Program-made: the position numbers and the translations under genes
The notes under the pieces: generated by a model
The model's input: only the letters and a program-made list of their open reading frames with translations
Databases searched by the model: none
What the model was told of the DNA's origin: nothing
Part shown: positions 42,732-51,856 of the stretch, in pieces
Layout of the letters: each line of letters starts with the position of its first letter
Numbering within the stretch: the stretch's first letter is position 1
NCBI GenBank assembly: GCA_013416455.1
Contig: JACCES010000010.1
Coordinates: 105,763 to 169,762, forward strand
From: Alcaligenaceae bacterium
GTDB taxonomy: Bacteria > Pseudomonadota > Gammaproteobacteria > Burkholderiales > Burkholderiaceae_B
Length of the DNA stretch: 64,000 nt
Direction of reading: 5' to 3'

Positions 42732-43670
42732 ATGAACATCAACCAACTCAAATACTTCGTGGCGCTGGCCGAAGAGCTCAGTTTCACGCGGGCCGCGCAA
42801 AGGCTGCACATTTCCCAGCCGCCGCTGAGCAAGCAGATCGCCCTGCTCGAAGAGGAACTGTCCGTGCGGCTGTTCAATCGGTCGAGCCGCCACGTCGAGC
42901 TGACCGACGCCGGCCGCATCTATCTGTACGAAGTGAAGGCGATTCTGGCACGGCTCAACCGGGCCAAGGCCCGGGCCAGGGCCATCGAAGAAGGCATGGA
43001 AGGCGCCATAGAAATCGGCCTGTCCGGCTCGCACTTCCTGGGGCTGGTGCCCCAGCTCGTGGCCCACTGCAATCGCGAAGCCCCCAACATCAACCTGGTC
43101 CTGAATGAAATGCGGCCCTGCGACCAAGTGCAGGCGCTGCTGGACCGGACCATAGACATCGGCATTTCCCGCTACCATGCGGACGATCATCTGCTCAGGA
43201 GCTTTCTGCTCTGGTACGACCCGCCCGTCACGGCCATGCAGGCCACCCATCCGTTCACATCGCGCAGCAGCCTGAAAATGAGTGATCTGATGGGCGAACG
43301 TCTGGTATTGCTGGAACGCGAAAGCTCCGCCTTCGCCACCGGTTTCCACTCTCTGTGCACCCAGGTGGGCATCGATCTGCGCAAATGCCAGGTCGTGGCG
43401 GAAGTTCCCGCCCAGCTCTATCTCGTCGAAGCGGGGCTGGGCATTGCCGTCGTGCCGCGCTCCACGACGCTGCGCCTGCCCGCCCTCCAGACCCGCCCGC
43501 TGGAAGACATTCCCCTGAGCACCGACGTCTACGCCATCATGCGGCAAGACAACCGCAGGAGCACGCTGCGCAGGTTCGAGGAACTCGCCAGGCACTTCTG
43601 CGAGCGTGCGGCGGGCGCCTTCCTCATCCCGGACACCGACTCCACGCCGACGACGCTGCACACCCACTGA
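42732..43670 (+). CDS. LysR-family transcriptional regulator of the TRAP operon
   Basis: A 312-residue LysR protein. The DNA-binding domain reads MNINQLKYFVALAEELSF, then SQPPLSKQIALLEEELSVRL. A full co-inducer domain follows with ESSAFATGFHSL and VEAGLGIAVVPRSTTL. It starts 3 bases after dctM in the same direction, an arrangement less usual than divergent orientation. It suggests that the regulator is induced along with the uptake genes. The last 20 residues are threonine-rich. Confidence 0.92.
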   Translation: MNINQLKYFVALAEELSFTRAAQRLHISQPPLSKQIALLEEELSVRLFNRSSRHVELTDAGRIYLYEVKAILARLNRAKARARAIEEGMEGAIEIGLSGSHFLGLVPQLVAHCNREAPNINLVLNEMRPCDQVQALLDRTIDIGISRYHADDHLLRSFLLWYDPPVTAMQATHPFTSRSSLKMSDLMGERLVLLERESSAFATGFHSLCTQVGIDLRKCQVVAEVPAQLYLVEAGLGIAVVPRSTTLRLPALQTRPLEDIPLSTDVYAIMRQDNRRSTLRRFEELARHFCERAAGAFLIPDTDSTPTTLHTH

Positions 43671-43832
43671 CACCGGCGACACGGCGGGATACACGCGGCG
43701 ATCCCCGCGTCTCGCCCGACGCCGACGGCCCGCCCATGCCAAGCGCCTTTCAGCCTGGACAGGCCCTGGCGCAACGCCGCCGCCCTTGCTATAAGCAAGA
43801 CTGCAAGCAGACGGAACTCAAGGAAACGAAAC

Positions 43833-44801
43833 ATGATGATTCGCCGATTCTTTGCGCAATCAATTGCGTGCATCGCCCTGGCCGGAACTTCGGCGGCTGT
43901 CGTCGCGCAGCCGGCCGTGGCGCCCGCCGGCGCGACCACCTTCCCCGTCCCGGCACCGGATCCCTTCCAGGCAGCCGCCGGCACCGCGGCCCCCGCGGCC
44001 GTGGCGCCCTCCGCCGCCACGGCCATTGCGGTGCCCGTGGCCAGTCCCGCGCTGCGGCTGTACGCACTGGACTGCGGCACTGTGAGCCTGCCGGACATGG
44101 GCATGTTCTCCGACACCGGCGAGTACGACGGCCGCAGCGGCAGCCTCGCCGCTCCCTGCTTCGTGGTCACGCATCCTTCGGGCACCTTGCTGTGGGACAC
44201 CGGCCTGGGGGACAGCCTGGCCGGCAAGGGCCCGGTCACGGTCGACGGCGGCGTCATCCTGCAGGTGGACCGCAGCCTTCGGTCGCAGCTGCAGGCCATC
44301 GGCGTACGCAACATCGACTATCTGGCGTTCTCGCACCTGCACTTCGACCATACGGGCAACGCCGGCGCCTTTCCGAATGCGACATGGCTGGTGAATCGTA
44401 CAGAGCTGGACACCGCCCTCAATGAACCCAGCCCATTCATCAACCCCGATGCTCTCCAGGCCGGCGAGCGCACGAAAAAACAGCTGCTGGACGGCGACCA
44501 CGATGTCTTCGGCGACGGCACCGTCAGGATTCTGAAGGCGCCCGGACACACACCGGGGCACCAGGTGCTGCTGGTCCGGCTGGCGAAGAGCGGGCCGGTG
44601 ATCCTGAGCGGCGACCTCTATCACACGCGCGAGAACCGCAAATACCAGCGCGTACCCTCATTCAACGCGAGCCGCGCGGAAACCCTGGCATCCATGAACC
44701 GCATCGAAACCCTGGCATCGAACCTCGGCGCCCGCATCATCATTCAGCACGATCCTGTAGAATTCGCGGCATTGCCCCGGGCGCCGGGCTATCTGGAATG
44801 A
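43833..44801 (+). CDS. Exported metallo-beta-lactamase-fold hydrolase, AHL-lactonase-like
   Basis: A 322-residue member of the N-acyl-homoserine-lactonase branch of the MBL superfamily. The zinc motif SHLHFDHTG (H168, H170, D172, H173) is intact. Further ligands lie in APGHTPGHQ and LSGDLYHT. Unlike cytoplasmic AiiA/AttM lactonases it has a signal peptide (ACIALAGTSAAVVAQ) and then a long alanine/proline-rich linker to about residue 70, so it should act in the periplasm. Lactonase activity is inferred from the motif; other lactones or phosphoesters are possible. Monocistronic, about 160 bases after a LysR gene. Confidence 0.87.
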   Translation: MMIRRFFAQSIACIALAGTSAAVVAQPAVAPAGATTFPVPAPDPFQAAAGTAAPAAVAPSAATAIAVPVASPALRLYALDCGTVSLPDMGMFSDTGEYDGRSGSLAAPCFVVTHPSGTLLWDTGLGDSLAGKGPVTVDGGVILQVDRSLRSQLQAIGVRNIDYLAFSHLHFDHTGNAGAFPNATWLVNRTELDTALNEPSPFINPDALQAGERTKKQLLDGDHDVFGDGTVRILKAPGHTPGHQVLLVRLAKSGPVILSGDLYHTRENRKYQRVPSFNASRAETLASMNRIETLASNLGARIIIQHDPVEFAALPRAPGYLE

Positions 44802-44907
44802 CATGGAAACCGGCCATCGTTCCAGCGCGGCCCACGCGCCAGTTCCCATTTCAGTTCACCAGCAACACCAACGCACGACGACCCGCACTCAAATGAGGAG
44901 CATCACC

Positions 44908-45171
44908 ATGAGAACCAGAACAACGAACAAGGCAATGATCGTGATTGCCATGATCAGTCTCGGGGCACTGGCCGCCTGCCAGTCCCCTTCCGGCTCGGGC
45001 GGCCACCATTCGCGCAATGCCGAATTCAACTGCATCGCCGGCACGGTGGGCGGCGCGGTCATCGGCGGCCTGCTGGGCAGCACGATCGGCGGCGGCCGGG
45101 GCCGCACGGCGGCAACGGCGGTGGGCATCGGTGCCGGCGGCTACATCGGCAACACCATGGGCTGCAAATAA
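44908..45171 (+). CDS. Small glycine-zipper lipoprotein
   Basis: An 87-residue predicted lipoprotein. A hydrophobic signal ends in LGALAAC, giving a lipidated cysteine near residue 24. The mature part contains a glycine-zipper region, GTVGGAVIGGLLGSTIGGGRG, continuing to GIGAGGYIGNTMGCK, the 17 kDa-antigen-like pattern of outer-membrane proteins. The start at 44908 has GAGGAG 7 bases upstream and was preferred over more distant codons. The EF-hand gene follows 13 bases later, so the two envelope proteins are probably co-transcribed. Confidence 0.85.
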   Translation: MRTRTTNKAMIVIAMISLGALAACQSPSGSGGHHSRNAEFNCIAGTVGGAVIGGLLGSTIGGGRGRTAATAVGIGAGGYIGNTMGCK

Positions 45172-45184
45172 GAGAGGCACGATC

Positions 45185-45544
45185 ATGAATCCATTCAAAC
45201 TGCTCGCACTCGCCGCTGTCCTGGCCATCCCCGCGGTCGGCCATGCCCAGAACACCGCCGGCGGCATGACCTACGAACAATTCAACCACCTCGACAAGGA
45301 TGGCAGCGGCACCGTCAGCGAAGCCGAATACCGTGCCTTCATGGAAGGCGCGTTCAAGGAACTCGATACCGACAAGAACAACAGCCTGAGCGCCGCCGAA
45401 GCCGCCAGGGTACTGACGCCCCAGCAATTCTCGGCGGTCGACGTCAACAATGACGGGCGCGTGAACCGCCAGGAATTCATGGACCACGTCATGGACGATT
45501 TCCACGGCAACGACCACAACAAGGACGGCGAGCTGCACCCCTGA
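45185..45544 (+). CDS. Exported EF-hand calcium-binding protein
   Basis: A 119-residue periplasmic protein with a signal peptide ending at about residue 22 (AIPAVGHAQ). Three EF-hand loops are visible, DKDGSGTVSEAE, DTDKNNSLSAAE and DVNNDGRVNRQE, plus a final partial loop DHNKDGELHP at the very C-terminus. Loop residues at positions 1, 3, 5 and 12 are the expected acidic or polar ligands in the first three. Calcium buffering or sensing in the envelope is likely. It is followed by a strong terminator. Confidence 0.9.
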   Translation: MNPFKLLALAAVLAIPAVGHAQNTAGGMTYEQFNHLDKDGSGTVSEAEYRAFMEGAFKELDTDKNNSLSAAEAARVLTPQQFSAVDVNNDGRVNRQEFMDHVMDDFHGNDHNKDGELHP

Positions 45545-45596
45545 AGCGGCGCATCCTTCGCCAGGCGGGGGCCGGGTGTCCCTCGCCTGGCCGTGC

Positions 45597-45629
45597 AAAG
45601 GCTCCTGCTCTCACGGGCGGAGCCTTTTT
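45597..45629 (+). terminator. Rho-independent terminator after the EF-hand gene
   Basis: AAAGGCTCC (45597-45605) pairs with GGAGCCTTT (45619-45627), and a run of five T residues (45625-45629) follows. A second G+C-rich hairpin, GCCAGGCG/CGCCTGGC at 45560-45567 and 45584-45591, lies just upstream. Together they close the lipoprotein/EF-hand transcript. Confidence 0.9.
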
Positions 45630-45740
45630 CATTTCCCGCGCCTTATATCCGCATTCGCCGGCGCGATACCATTCTATTCAGACACAATGTTCTGCATAAT
45701 GGGGGATCGCCATCATTCCATTGTCCTGACGGAGACTCCC

Positions 45741-47087
45741 ATGAACTTTCCAGCTTACCAGCCGGCTGGCCTGGTCGAATCCCTCAAGCTGCGCTCCCAC
45801 TGGATTCCCTTCAGCGCCAACCGCGCCTTTCACAAAGACCCCCGCATCATCGTGAAGGCGGAAGGCAATTGGCTCTACGACAACACTGGCCGCAGGATAT
45901 TCGACAGTCTGTCGGGGCTCTGGACCTGTGGCGCCGGCCACGCCCGGCCCGAAATCCAGCAGGCCGTGGCCAGGCAGCTGGGTACGCTGGACTACTCGCC
46001 CGCCTTCCAGTTCGCCCACCCCCTCTCATTCCAGCTGGCCGACAAGATCACCGCGCTGACGCCGCAAGGCCTCGATCATGTCTTCTTCACCAACTCGGGT
46101 TCGGAAGCCACCGACACCGCCGTGAAGATGGCGCGCGCATACTGGCGCCTCAAGGGCCAGCCGGCAAAGACGCGGCTGATCGGCCGGGCGCGCGGCTACC
46201 ATGGCGTCAATATCGCCGGAACCAGCCTGGGCGGCATCGGCGGCAACCGCAAGATGTTCGGTACCCTGATGGATGCCGACCACCTGCCCCATACCCTGCA
46301 GCCTGACCTCGCCTTCACCCGGGGCCAGCCCGAAACCGGCGGCGTGGCCCTGGCCGATGAGCTGCTCAAGCTGATCGAACTGCACGATGCTTCCAACATC
46401 GCCGCCGTCATCGTCGAGCCCATGTCGGGCTCCGCCGGCGTCATCGTCCCGCCCAAAGGCTATCTGCAGCGCCTGCGGCAGATCTGCGACCAGCATGGCA
46501 TTCTGCTGATCTTCGACGAAGTCATCACTGCCTTCGGCCGCATGGGCAGGCACACCGGCTCGGAATTCTTCGGTGTGACGCCCGACATCATGAATATCGC
46601 CAAGCAGGTGACCAATGGCGCCATTCCCATGGGCGCCGTGGTCGCTTCCAGCGAAATCTACGATACCTTCATGAGCCAGCCCCTTCCCGAACATGCGGTC
46701 GAGTTCGCCCACGGCTATACCTATTCCGCCCATCCGGTGGCTTGCGCCGCCGGCATCGCCACGCTCGACCTGCTGGATCACGACAACCTCATCCAGCGGG
46801 CCGCCGAACTGATGCCGCATTTTGAAACGGCACTGCACGGCCTCAAGGGCAACCCCCACATCATCGACATCCGCAACTGCGGCCTGGGTGGCGCCATCCA
46901 GCTCGTGGCGCGCGACGGCGACCCTGCCATCCGTCCCTACGAAGCCGGCCTCGAATTGTGGAAAAAGGGCTTCTACGTGCGTTTCGGCGGCGATACGCTG
47001 CAGTTCGGCCCGCCTTTCACCAGCACCCCCCAGGAACTCGGCAGCCTGTTCGACGCAGTGGGCGAAACCCTGCAGCAGCTGGCATGA
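45741..47087 (+). CDS. Class III aminotransferase, beta-alanine/omega-amino acid:pyruvate type
   Basis: PLP-dependent transaminase of 448 residues. Its length and motifs match omega-amino acid:pyruvate transaminases that convert beta-alanine to malonate semialdehyde. LKLRSHWIPFSANRAFHKDP near the N-terminus is the family opening. NSGSEATDTAVKMARAYWR binds the cofactor phosphate, D259 in LIFDEVITAFGRMG contacts the pyridine nitrogen, and K288 in NIAKQVTNGAIPMGAV forms the Schiff base. The start at 45741 has GGAG 6 bases upstream; a longer 55-codon frame contains the preceding terminator and was rejected. Confidence 0.92.
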   Translation: MNFPAYQPAGLVESLKLRSHWIPFSANRAFHKDPRIIVKAEGNWLYDNTGRRIFDSLSGLWTCGAGHARPEIQQAVARQLGTLDYSPAFQFAHPLSFQLADKITALTPQGLDHVFFTNSGSEATDTAVKMARAYWRLKGQPAKTRLIGRARGYHGVNIAGTSLGGIGGNRKMFGTLMDADHLPHTLQPDLAFTRGQPETGGVALADELLKLIELHDASNIAAVIVEPMSGSAGVIVPPKGYLQRLRQICDQHGILLIFDEVITAFGRMGRHTGSEFFGVTPDIMNIAKQVTNGAIPMGAVVASSEIYDTFMSQPLPEHAVEFAHGYTYSAHPVACAAGIATLDLLDHDNLIQRAAELMPHFETALHGLKGNPHIIDIRNCGLGGAIQLVARDGDPAIRPYEAGLELWKKGFYVRFGGDTLQFGPPFTSTPQELGSLFDAVGETLQQLA

Positions 47088-47210
47088 GCACAACCCCCGT
47101 GCGGCCGGAACCGGCATTCCCGCTCCAAGAATGCCGCAACGGCATAACTGGTATAAACCCCGGCCCTTGCTCAGGCTTTCCACGGAAAGAATAATTAGAC
47201 GGGACACTCG

Positions 47211-47231
47211 CCCGGGTCCACGCGACCCGGG
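47211..47231 (+). terminator. G+C-rich hairpin between transaminase and TPP-enzyme genes
   Basis: CCCGGGTC (47211-47218) pairs with GACCCGGG (47224-47231) around a 5-base loop, 120 bases after the transaminase stop. There is no U-tract, so termination is uncertain. The rest of the 264-base gap (47088-47351) shows only an AT-rich stretch just before the next gene, a likely promoter. Confidence 0.45.
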
Positions 47232-47351
47232 GCGCTCGCTTGCCGCTCGAATCATTATTCCGCCCCCCCTTGGCGGGAACGTTATCCGGCGCAACGCCGG
47301 CACAGCCCACTCTTGCAACGATTGATTATTGTTTATTGATTCAGGGAAGAT

Positions 47352-49028
47352 ATGTCATCCAAAACCATAACCGGCCGGCACGCGTTCCTGCAGCTGCTGA
47401 TCAACGAAGGCGTCACCCATCTGTTCGGCAATCCGGGCACCACTGAACTGGCGCTCATGGAGGCCGTTCCGCAGTTCCCCCAGATCGAATATGTGCTGGG
47501 CCTGCAGGAATCCATCGTACTTGGCATGGCCGACGGCTTTGCGCGGGCATCCAACCGCCTGGTCGCCGTCAATCTCCATTGCACGCCCGGCCTGGGCCAT
47601 GCCATGGGCGCCCTGTACAACGCCAAGTTCTCCGGTTCGCCGATTCTGGTTACGGCGGGGCAGTACGAAGTGGGCTACGGCCTGCAGGAACCCATTCTGT
47701 ACGAACCGCTGCTGCCCATCGCCCAGCCTCTGGTGAAATGGGCCTGCGAAGCCACCCGCCTGGAAGACCTGCCCCGCATCATTCACCGCGCCGCCAAGAT
47801 CGCGATGACGCCGCCCATGGGGCCGGTTTTCATCAGCCTGCCGGGCAGCATCCTGGACGCCGAAATGCCGCTGGACCTCGGCTCGCCGACGCGCGTGGAA
47901 ACCGGGGTGCGCCCCAGCGATCCGGTCATCGGCCGCCTGGCCGCCCGCCTGCTCGCGGCCGAGCGCCCTGTCATCATTGCGGGGCGCGAACTGTCGCACC
48001 GCGACTGTTTCGCACAAGCCACCGAACTGGCCGAACTGCTGGGCGCCGCGGTCTACCAAGAACCCGTTCTGTACAATGCGCGCTTTCCGGCGGATCACCC
48101 CGCCTGCATGGGCGATCTGACGCGCAATCAGAAAAAAGTCCGCGAAAGCCTGTCCAGGCATGATCTGGTCCTGTGCCTGGGCGGCGACCTGCTGCGCATG
48201 TCGCCCTACAGCCCGATCGACCCGCTGCCGGACAACATGCCCGTCGTCCACATCAGCGAACGCGAATGGGAACTCGGCAAGAACTACGCCACCGAACTGG
48301 CGATCAGGGCCGATGTGAAAGACACGCTGGACGCCTTGCTGCCGGCGTTGCGCGCCACCCGCCCGGCCGGCTACGCCGAAGCCGCCAGCCAGCGCATCGC
48401 TGCCCTGGGCGAATCCAACTGGTCCGCACAGCGCCGGAAGCTGGTCGCCGCGGCGATGGAAAACGCCACCGCCACCCCCATCGACCCGGGCTTCCTGATA
48501 AAGAGCGTGGTCGATGCGCTGCCGGCCAACGCCATCGTGGTCGAAGAAGCGCTGACATCCACCCCGCCCCTGCTCGGGATGCTGCCCATGAGCGACGCCA
48601 ACAGTTTCTATGGGCTTGCCAGCGGCGGCCTGGGATTCGGCATGCCCGGCGCCGTGGGCATCAGCCTGGCTCAGCCCGACCGCCCCGTGGTGGCCACCAT
48701 AGGCGACGGCAGTTCGCTGTACAGCATACAGGCGCTATGGACGGCCGCTCACCTGAAGCGGCCGATCACCTACGTGATCATCAATAATCGCAGCTACCGC
48801 ATTCTCAAGGACCGCCTGGTCGCGGGGCGCCATACCGATCAGTTCGTGGCGATGGACATGCGCGACCCGGCCATCGACTTCGTATCGGTCGCCGAGGGGT
48901 TCGGCATCCCGGCACGCCGCATCACCGATCCCCGCGACCTCGCCGCCGCCCTGAACGACGGGATAGCCAGCGGCAAACCCAACCTGATCGAAGTCATCGT
49001 CGCCGACGGATACGGAAATCAGGCTTGA
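47352..49028 (+). CDS. Thiamine-pyrophosphate enzyme, benzoylformate-decarboxylase/acetolactate-synthase-like
   Basis: A 558-residue TPP-dependent decarboxylase or carboligase. The N-terminal domain reads LFGNPGTTELALMEAVP, with E53 in GLQES as the cofactor-activating glutamate. The active-site segment NLHCTPGLGHAMGALYNAK and LVTAGQYE aligns better with benzoylformate decarboxylase than with acetolactate synthase. The TPP motif GDGSSLYSIQALWTAA followed by INNRSYRIL is intact. No small regulatory subunit or FAD-binding hallmark is obvious. The preceding transaminase is a separate unit, so the substrate cannot be inferred from context. Confidence 0.88.
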   Translation: MSSKTITGRHAFLQLLINEGVTHLFGNPGTTELALMEAVPQFPQIEYVLGLQESIVLGMADGFARASNRLVAVNLHCTPGLGHAMGALYNAKFSGSPILVTAGQYEVGYGLQEPILYEPLLPIAQPLVKWACEATRLEDLPRIIHRAAKIAMTPPMGPVFISLPGSILDAEMPLDLGSPTRVETGVRPSDPVIGRLAARLLAAERPVIIAGRELSHRDCFAQATELAELLGAAVYQEPVLYNARFPADHPACMGDLTRNQKKVRESLSRHDLVLCLGGDLLRMSPYSPIDPLPDNMPVVHISEREWELGKNYATELAIRADVKDTLDALLPALRATRPAGYAEAASQRIAALGESNWSAQRRKLVAAAMENATATPIDPGFLIKSVVDALPANAIVVEEALTSTPPLLGMLPMSDANSFYGLASGGLGFGMPGAVGISLAQPDRPVVATIGDGSSLYSIQALWTAAHLKRPITYVIINNRSYRILKDRLVAGRHTDQFVAMDMRDPAIDFVSVAEGFGIPARRITDPRDLAAALNDGIASGKPNLIEVIVADGYGNQA

Positions 49029-49075
49029 ATGCCATAGCTTGAGACGCCGGGGCTCGGCCATCGGGCCATGCCCCA

Positions 49076-49225
49076 CGTCGCGGCTTGCAGGCCGCTCCGA
49101 TGCGCCAGGCATATGACAATCCGCAGTTGGCTGTCGTATGTCCGGGCTTATCCGCGTCGCGGCTTGCATGCGCCTCGAATTCACCAGGCATGGAATAGTG
49201 CGCAGCCGCTGTTCCATTTCCGGGC
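49076..49225. repeat. Two-hairpin repeat cluster, second location
   Basis: Two sub-units of the same family as 34371-34660 lie between convergent genes. The first palindrome varies (GCGGCTTGCAGGCCGC at 49079; GCTTGCATGCGC at 49162). The linker C(G/A)CCAGGCAT is kept. The second hairpins have arms 49110-49122/49129-49140 and 49190-49200/49207-49217 around a GCAG-containing loop. The downstream motif TCCGGGCTTATCC or TCCGGGCTCATT is also shared. The cluster ends at the stop codon of the LysR gene, as the other ends at the pirin stop. Confidence 0.85.
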
Positions 49226-50167
49226 TCATTCACGCAGCGGCCGACCCATTTCCTTCACGACGCTCGTGAAAAACATGACGGCCGGGGGCGCCTCGGCCGC
49301 TTTGCGCCGTACCAGGCTGATCGGGCCGAAATCAGTCAGTCTCGGGCCGATGATCCTCAGCTTTCCGTCATCGTGGGAAGCTTCGGCCATGGAAGCGGGA
49401 ATCAGGCCGATGAAGTCGGTTCCCGCAATCAAGCAACGCAATTTGTCGAAGCTGCTGTATTCAACGGCGGGCATCGGGGCAAGCACGTTTTCATGCCTGA
49501 AGATACTGTCGACCAGTTCGCGCAGCGGTGTTCCCGTCGGCGGCATCACCCATTGCAGCCGGGCCAGATCCTTCCAGGTGACATTCCGCGCCCTCGCCAT
49601 GACGTGCTTCGGCGAACAGACCACGGCGAATGATTCAGCATAGACATCGATCACCGAAAGCTCGCGCAGCGCCGCGGAATCAAGGAGTCGCGCGAAGGCG
49701 AGGTCAAGGTCGTTTGCGGCCAGGTCCTGCAGGAGCTTGCTGGTCGACCCTTCTCTTACGGTGAACCGGATACCCGGCTTGAGTTTCAGCGTATGCGCAA
49801 TCGCATCCGTCAAAAGCTGGGATGAAAGCGAGGGCACCACACCCAGGCGGATCATCCCCGTCCCCCCATCGGCCAGCAGCTCCAGTTCCTGCTGCATGTT
49901 GCCGACATCGGCCATCAGGATGTTTGCATGATGTAGAACAGCCTGCCCATACAGCGTCGGAATCATGCCACGCCGGTCTCGGACAAACAGAGGCCTGCCC
50001 AGCATATCCTCCAGTTCCTGGATCAATTTTGTGGCGGCGGGCTGTGTCATTGCGCTGGCGGCGGCGGCCTTGCGCAAGGTCTTCAGCGCACAGACGTTGC
50101 GCAGCAGTTCGAGGTGCTTGATTCTCAGCCGGCTATACAACGCCCTTCTTGGCAGCGGTAGCGTCAT
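49226..50167 (-). CDS. LysR-family transcriptional regulator
   Basis: A 313-residue LysR protein. The HTH region LRIKHLELLRNVCALKTLRK, then TQPAATKLIQELEDMLGRPL, resembles the GbpR/CbpR-like branch. A co-inducer domain with RLGVVPSLSSQLLTDAI and FVVREGSTSKLL-like features follows (here FTVREGSTSKLLQDL). The ATG at 50167 was chosen; an upstream TTG adds 11 residues. It is divergent from the sulfatase/Bug operon, which it probably controls, and a symmetric site lies between them. The C-terminus abuts a repeat cluster. Confidence 0.92.
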   Translation of the reverse strand: MTLPLPRRALYSRLRIKHLELLRNVCALKTLRKAAAASAMTQPAATKLIQELEDMLGRPLFVRDRRGMIPTLYGQAVLHHANILMADVGNMQQELELLADGGTGMIRLGVVPSLSSQLLTDAIAHTLKLKPGIRFTVREGSTSKLLQDLAANDLDLAFARLLDSAALRELSVIDVYAESFAVVCSPKHVMARARNVTWKDLARLQWVMPPTGTPLRELVDSIFRHENVLAPMPAVEYSSFDKLRCLIAGTDFIGLIPASMAEASHDDGKLRIIGPRLTDFGPISLVRRKAAEAPPAVMFFTSVVKEMGRPLRE

Positions 50168-50195
50168 ACCCGATCCAGGATGATATCGATTCGTT

Positions 50196-50218
50196 ATCAA
50201 TAGGCAGTGAAAATTGAT
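50196..50218. promoter_or_regulatory. LysR-type operator, ATCAAT-N11-ATTGAT
   Basis: Perfect 6-base arms separated by 11 bases lie in the 109-base divergent region between the LysR gene (start 50167) and the sulfatase gene (start 50277). The T-N11-A spacing is the classic LysR recognition format. Confidence 0.65.
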
Positions 50219-50276
50219 TATCGAGGAATAAGGCCAGCACGTAAAGTATGGATTATTTACTCCTCAATCACATGCC

Positions 50277-51812
50277 ATGCCACGACAACGATCCGAACGC
50301 CCCAACATCCTGTTGATAACCTCTGATCAGCACCGCGGGGACTGCTACGGCTTCGAAGGACGAAAAGTCCGCACGCCGCATCTGGACATGCTCGCCCGTG
50401 ACGGCACGCGATTTTCCACCTGCATCACGCCGAACGTCGTCTGCCAGCCATCCCGCGCATCCATATTGACGGGGCTTCTACCGACGAGCCACGGCGTTTC
50501 GGACAATGGCATCGACCTGCCGGCCGAGACGGGCGAAGCAGGCTTTGCCGGCGCGTTATCACGGAACGGCTACATCACCGAGCTCATCGGCAAAGCGCAC
50601 TTCAGCTCATATTTCACCTTTCAGCCCACCGGCACACCGGAATGCATCGAGAGTTCAGCCGGTTTTCCAGAAGACTGGGCCGGCCCTTACATGGGATTCC
50701 AGAAAACGGACATGGTGCTCGTGGGACATAACTATTGGCTCCCTTTCAAACCCCCGCAAGGCATGCACTACGAGCGCTGGTATCACGGAGATGGCCGGGG
50801 CGATGAAAAGAACAAGCTTTACAAAGGCCATGCGCCCAAGACGCCCACGCCGCAGACCTTCCATTCCCAGCTTCCGGAAGCCTGGCACAACACCACCTGG
50901 GTCGGGAACAGGGCCATCGATTTCATCCGTACCCACCGGAATGAGCCGTTCTGTGTTTGGGCATCATTTTCCGACCCGCACCACCCCTTCGACGCGCCCG
51001 AACCATGGAGCCGGCTGCACCATCCCGACGAAGTCGATATCCCGGAACATCGCACGCGCGACTTCGAACGGCGGCCCTGGTGGCACCGCGCGGCCGTGGA
51101 GAACACCCCGCAGCTGTCCGGGGATTTACTGAAGCTGCGTTCAGAGTATTCCCGGATCGAGGCGTTGTCCGAAGCCCAGCTACGCGAACTGACGGCCAAC
51201 TATTACGGCATGATCTCATTGATCGACCACAACGTCGGGCGCATCCTGACCGAGCTCGATGACCAGGGCCTGGCCGACAACACCATCGTGATCTTCACAA
51301 CGGACCATGGCGACTGGCTGGGCGACCACGGCCTGGTCTTGAAGGGCCCCATGATGTACGACGGTCTGCTGCGCGTGGGCATGATCGTGCGTGGTCCGGG
51401 CGTGCCGCCCGGTCAAGTCATCAAAGATCCCGTATCCACCGTCGACCTGTTTTCAACGATCCTGGACTATGCGCAGACCAGCCCCGGCCGCCAGGTCGAC
51501 AGCCGGTCCCTGCGGCCGCTGATCGAACGGCAAGGGCAACGCGACTTCGCCTACAACGAATGGGATCTGCGGGCGGGCAGGGTGGGCGTGGCCCTGGATC
51601 TGCGGACCGTGCGTACCCAGCGCCACCGAATGACCATAGAGGTGAATTCCGGCGCCGGCGAACTGTATGACCTTCAAGAAGATCCACATGAGCTGCACAA
51701 CCGCTACGAAGATCCGGCCCACCGGAACATACGGCGCGAACTCGCGGACATGATCTCGCAAGGCCGCAATGGCCTGCCGGAGCGGCGGCTTCCCGTAGTA
51801 GGGACTGCGTAG
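50277..51812 (+). CDS. Sulfatase (type I, formylglycine-dependent)
   Basis: A 511-residue hydrolase of sulfate or phosphonate esters. The N-terminal metal-binding segment NILLITSDQHRGDCYG supplies D17. The sulfatase signature VCQPSRASILTG is present with C56-x-P-S-R, the cysteine that must be converted to formylglycine. TTDHGDWLGDHGLVLKGPMMYD gives the second metal-binding region. No signal peptide is evident, so it is probably cytoplasmic. A Bug-type receptor gene follows 44 bases later, suggesting uptake and desulfation of one compound under the divergent LysR protein. No maturation enzyme is encoded in the window. Confidence 0.93.
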   Translation: MPRQRSERPNILLITSDQHRGDCYGFEGRKVRTPHLDMLARDGTRFSTCITPNVVCQPSRASILTGLLPTSHGVSDNGIDLPAETGEAGFAGALSRNGYITELIGKAHFSSYFTFQPTGTPECIESSAGFPEDWAGPYMGFQKTDMVLVGHNYWLPFKPPQGMHYERWYHGDGRGDEKNKLYKGHAPKTPTPQTFHSQLPEAWHNTTWVGNRAIDFIRTHRNEPFCVWASFSDPHHPFDAPEPWSRLHHPDEVDIPEHRTRDFERRPWWHRAAVENTPQLSGDLLKLRSEYSRIEALSEAQLRELTANYYGMISLIDHNVGRILTELDDQGLADNTIVIFTTDHGDWLGDHGLVLKGPMMYDGLLRVGMIVRGPGVPPGQVIKDPVSTVDLFSTILDYAQTSPGRQVDSRSLRPLIERQGQRDFAYNEWDLRAGRVGVALDLRTVRTQRHRMTIEVNSGAGELYDLQEDPHELHNRYEDPAHRNIRRELADMISQGRNGLPERRLPVVGTA

Positions 51813-51856
51813 GGCCTGTTCACGCCAAGACAAGAAAACAAACTGGAGACGAGACA

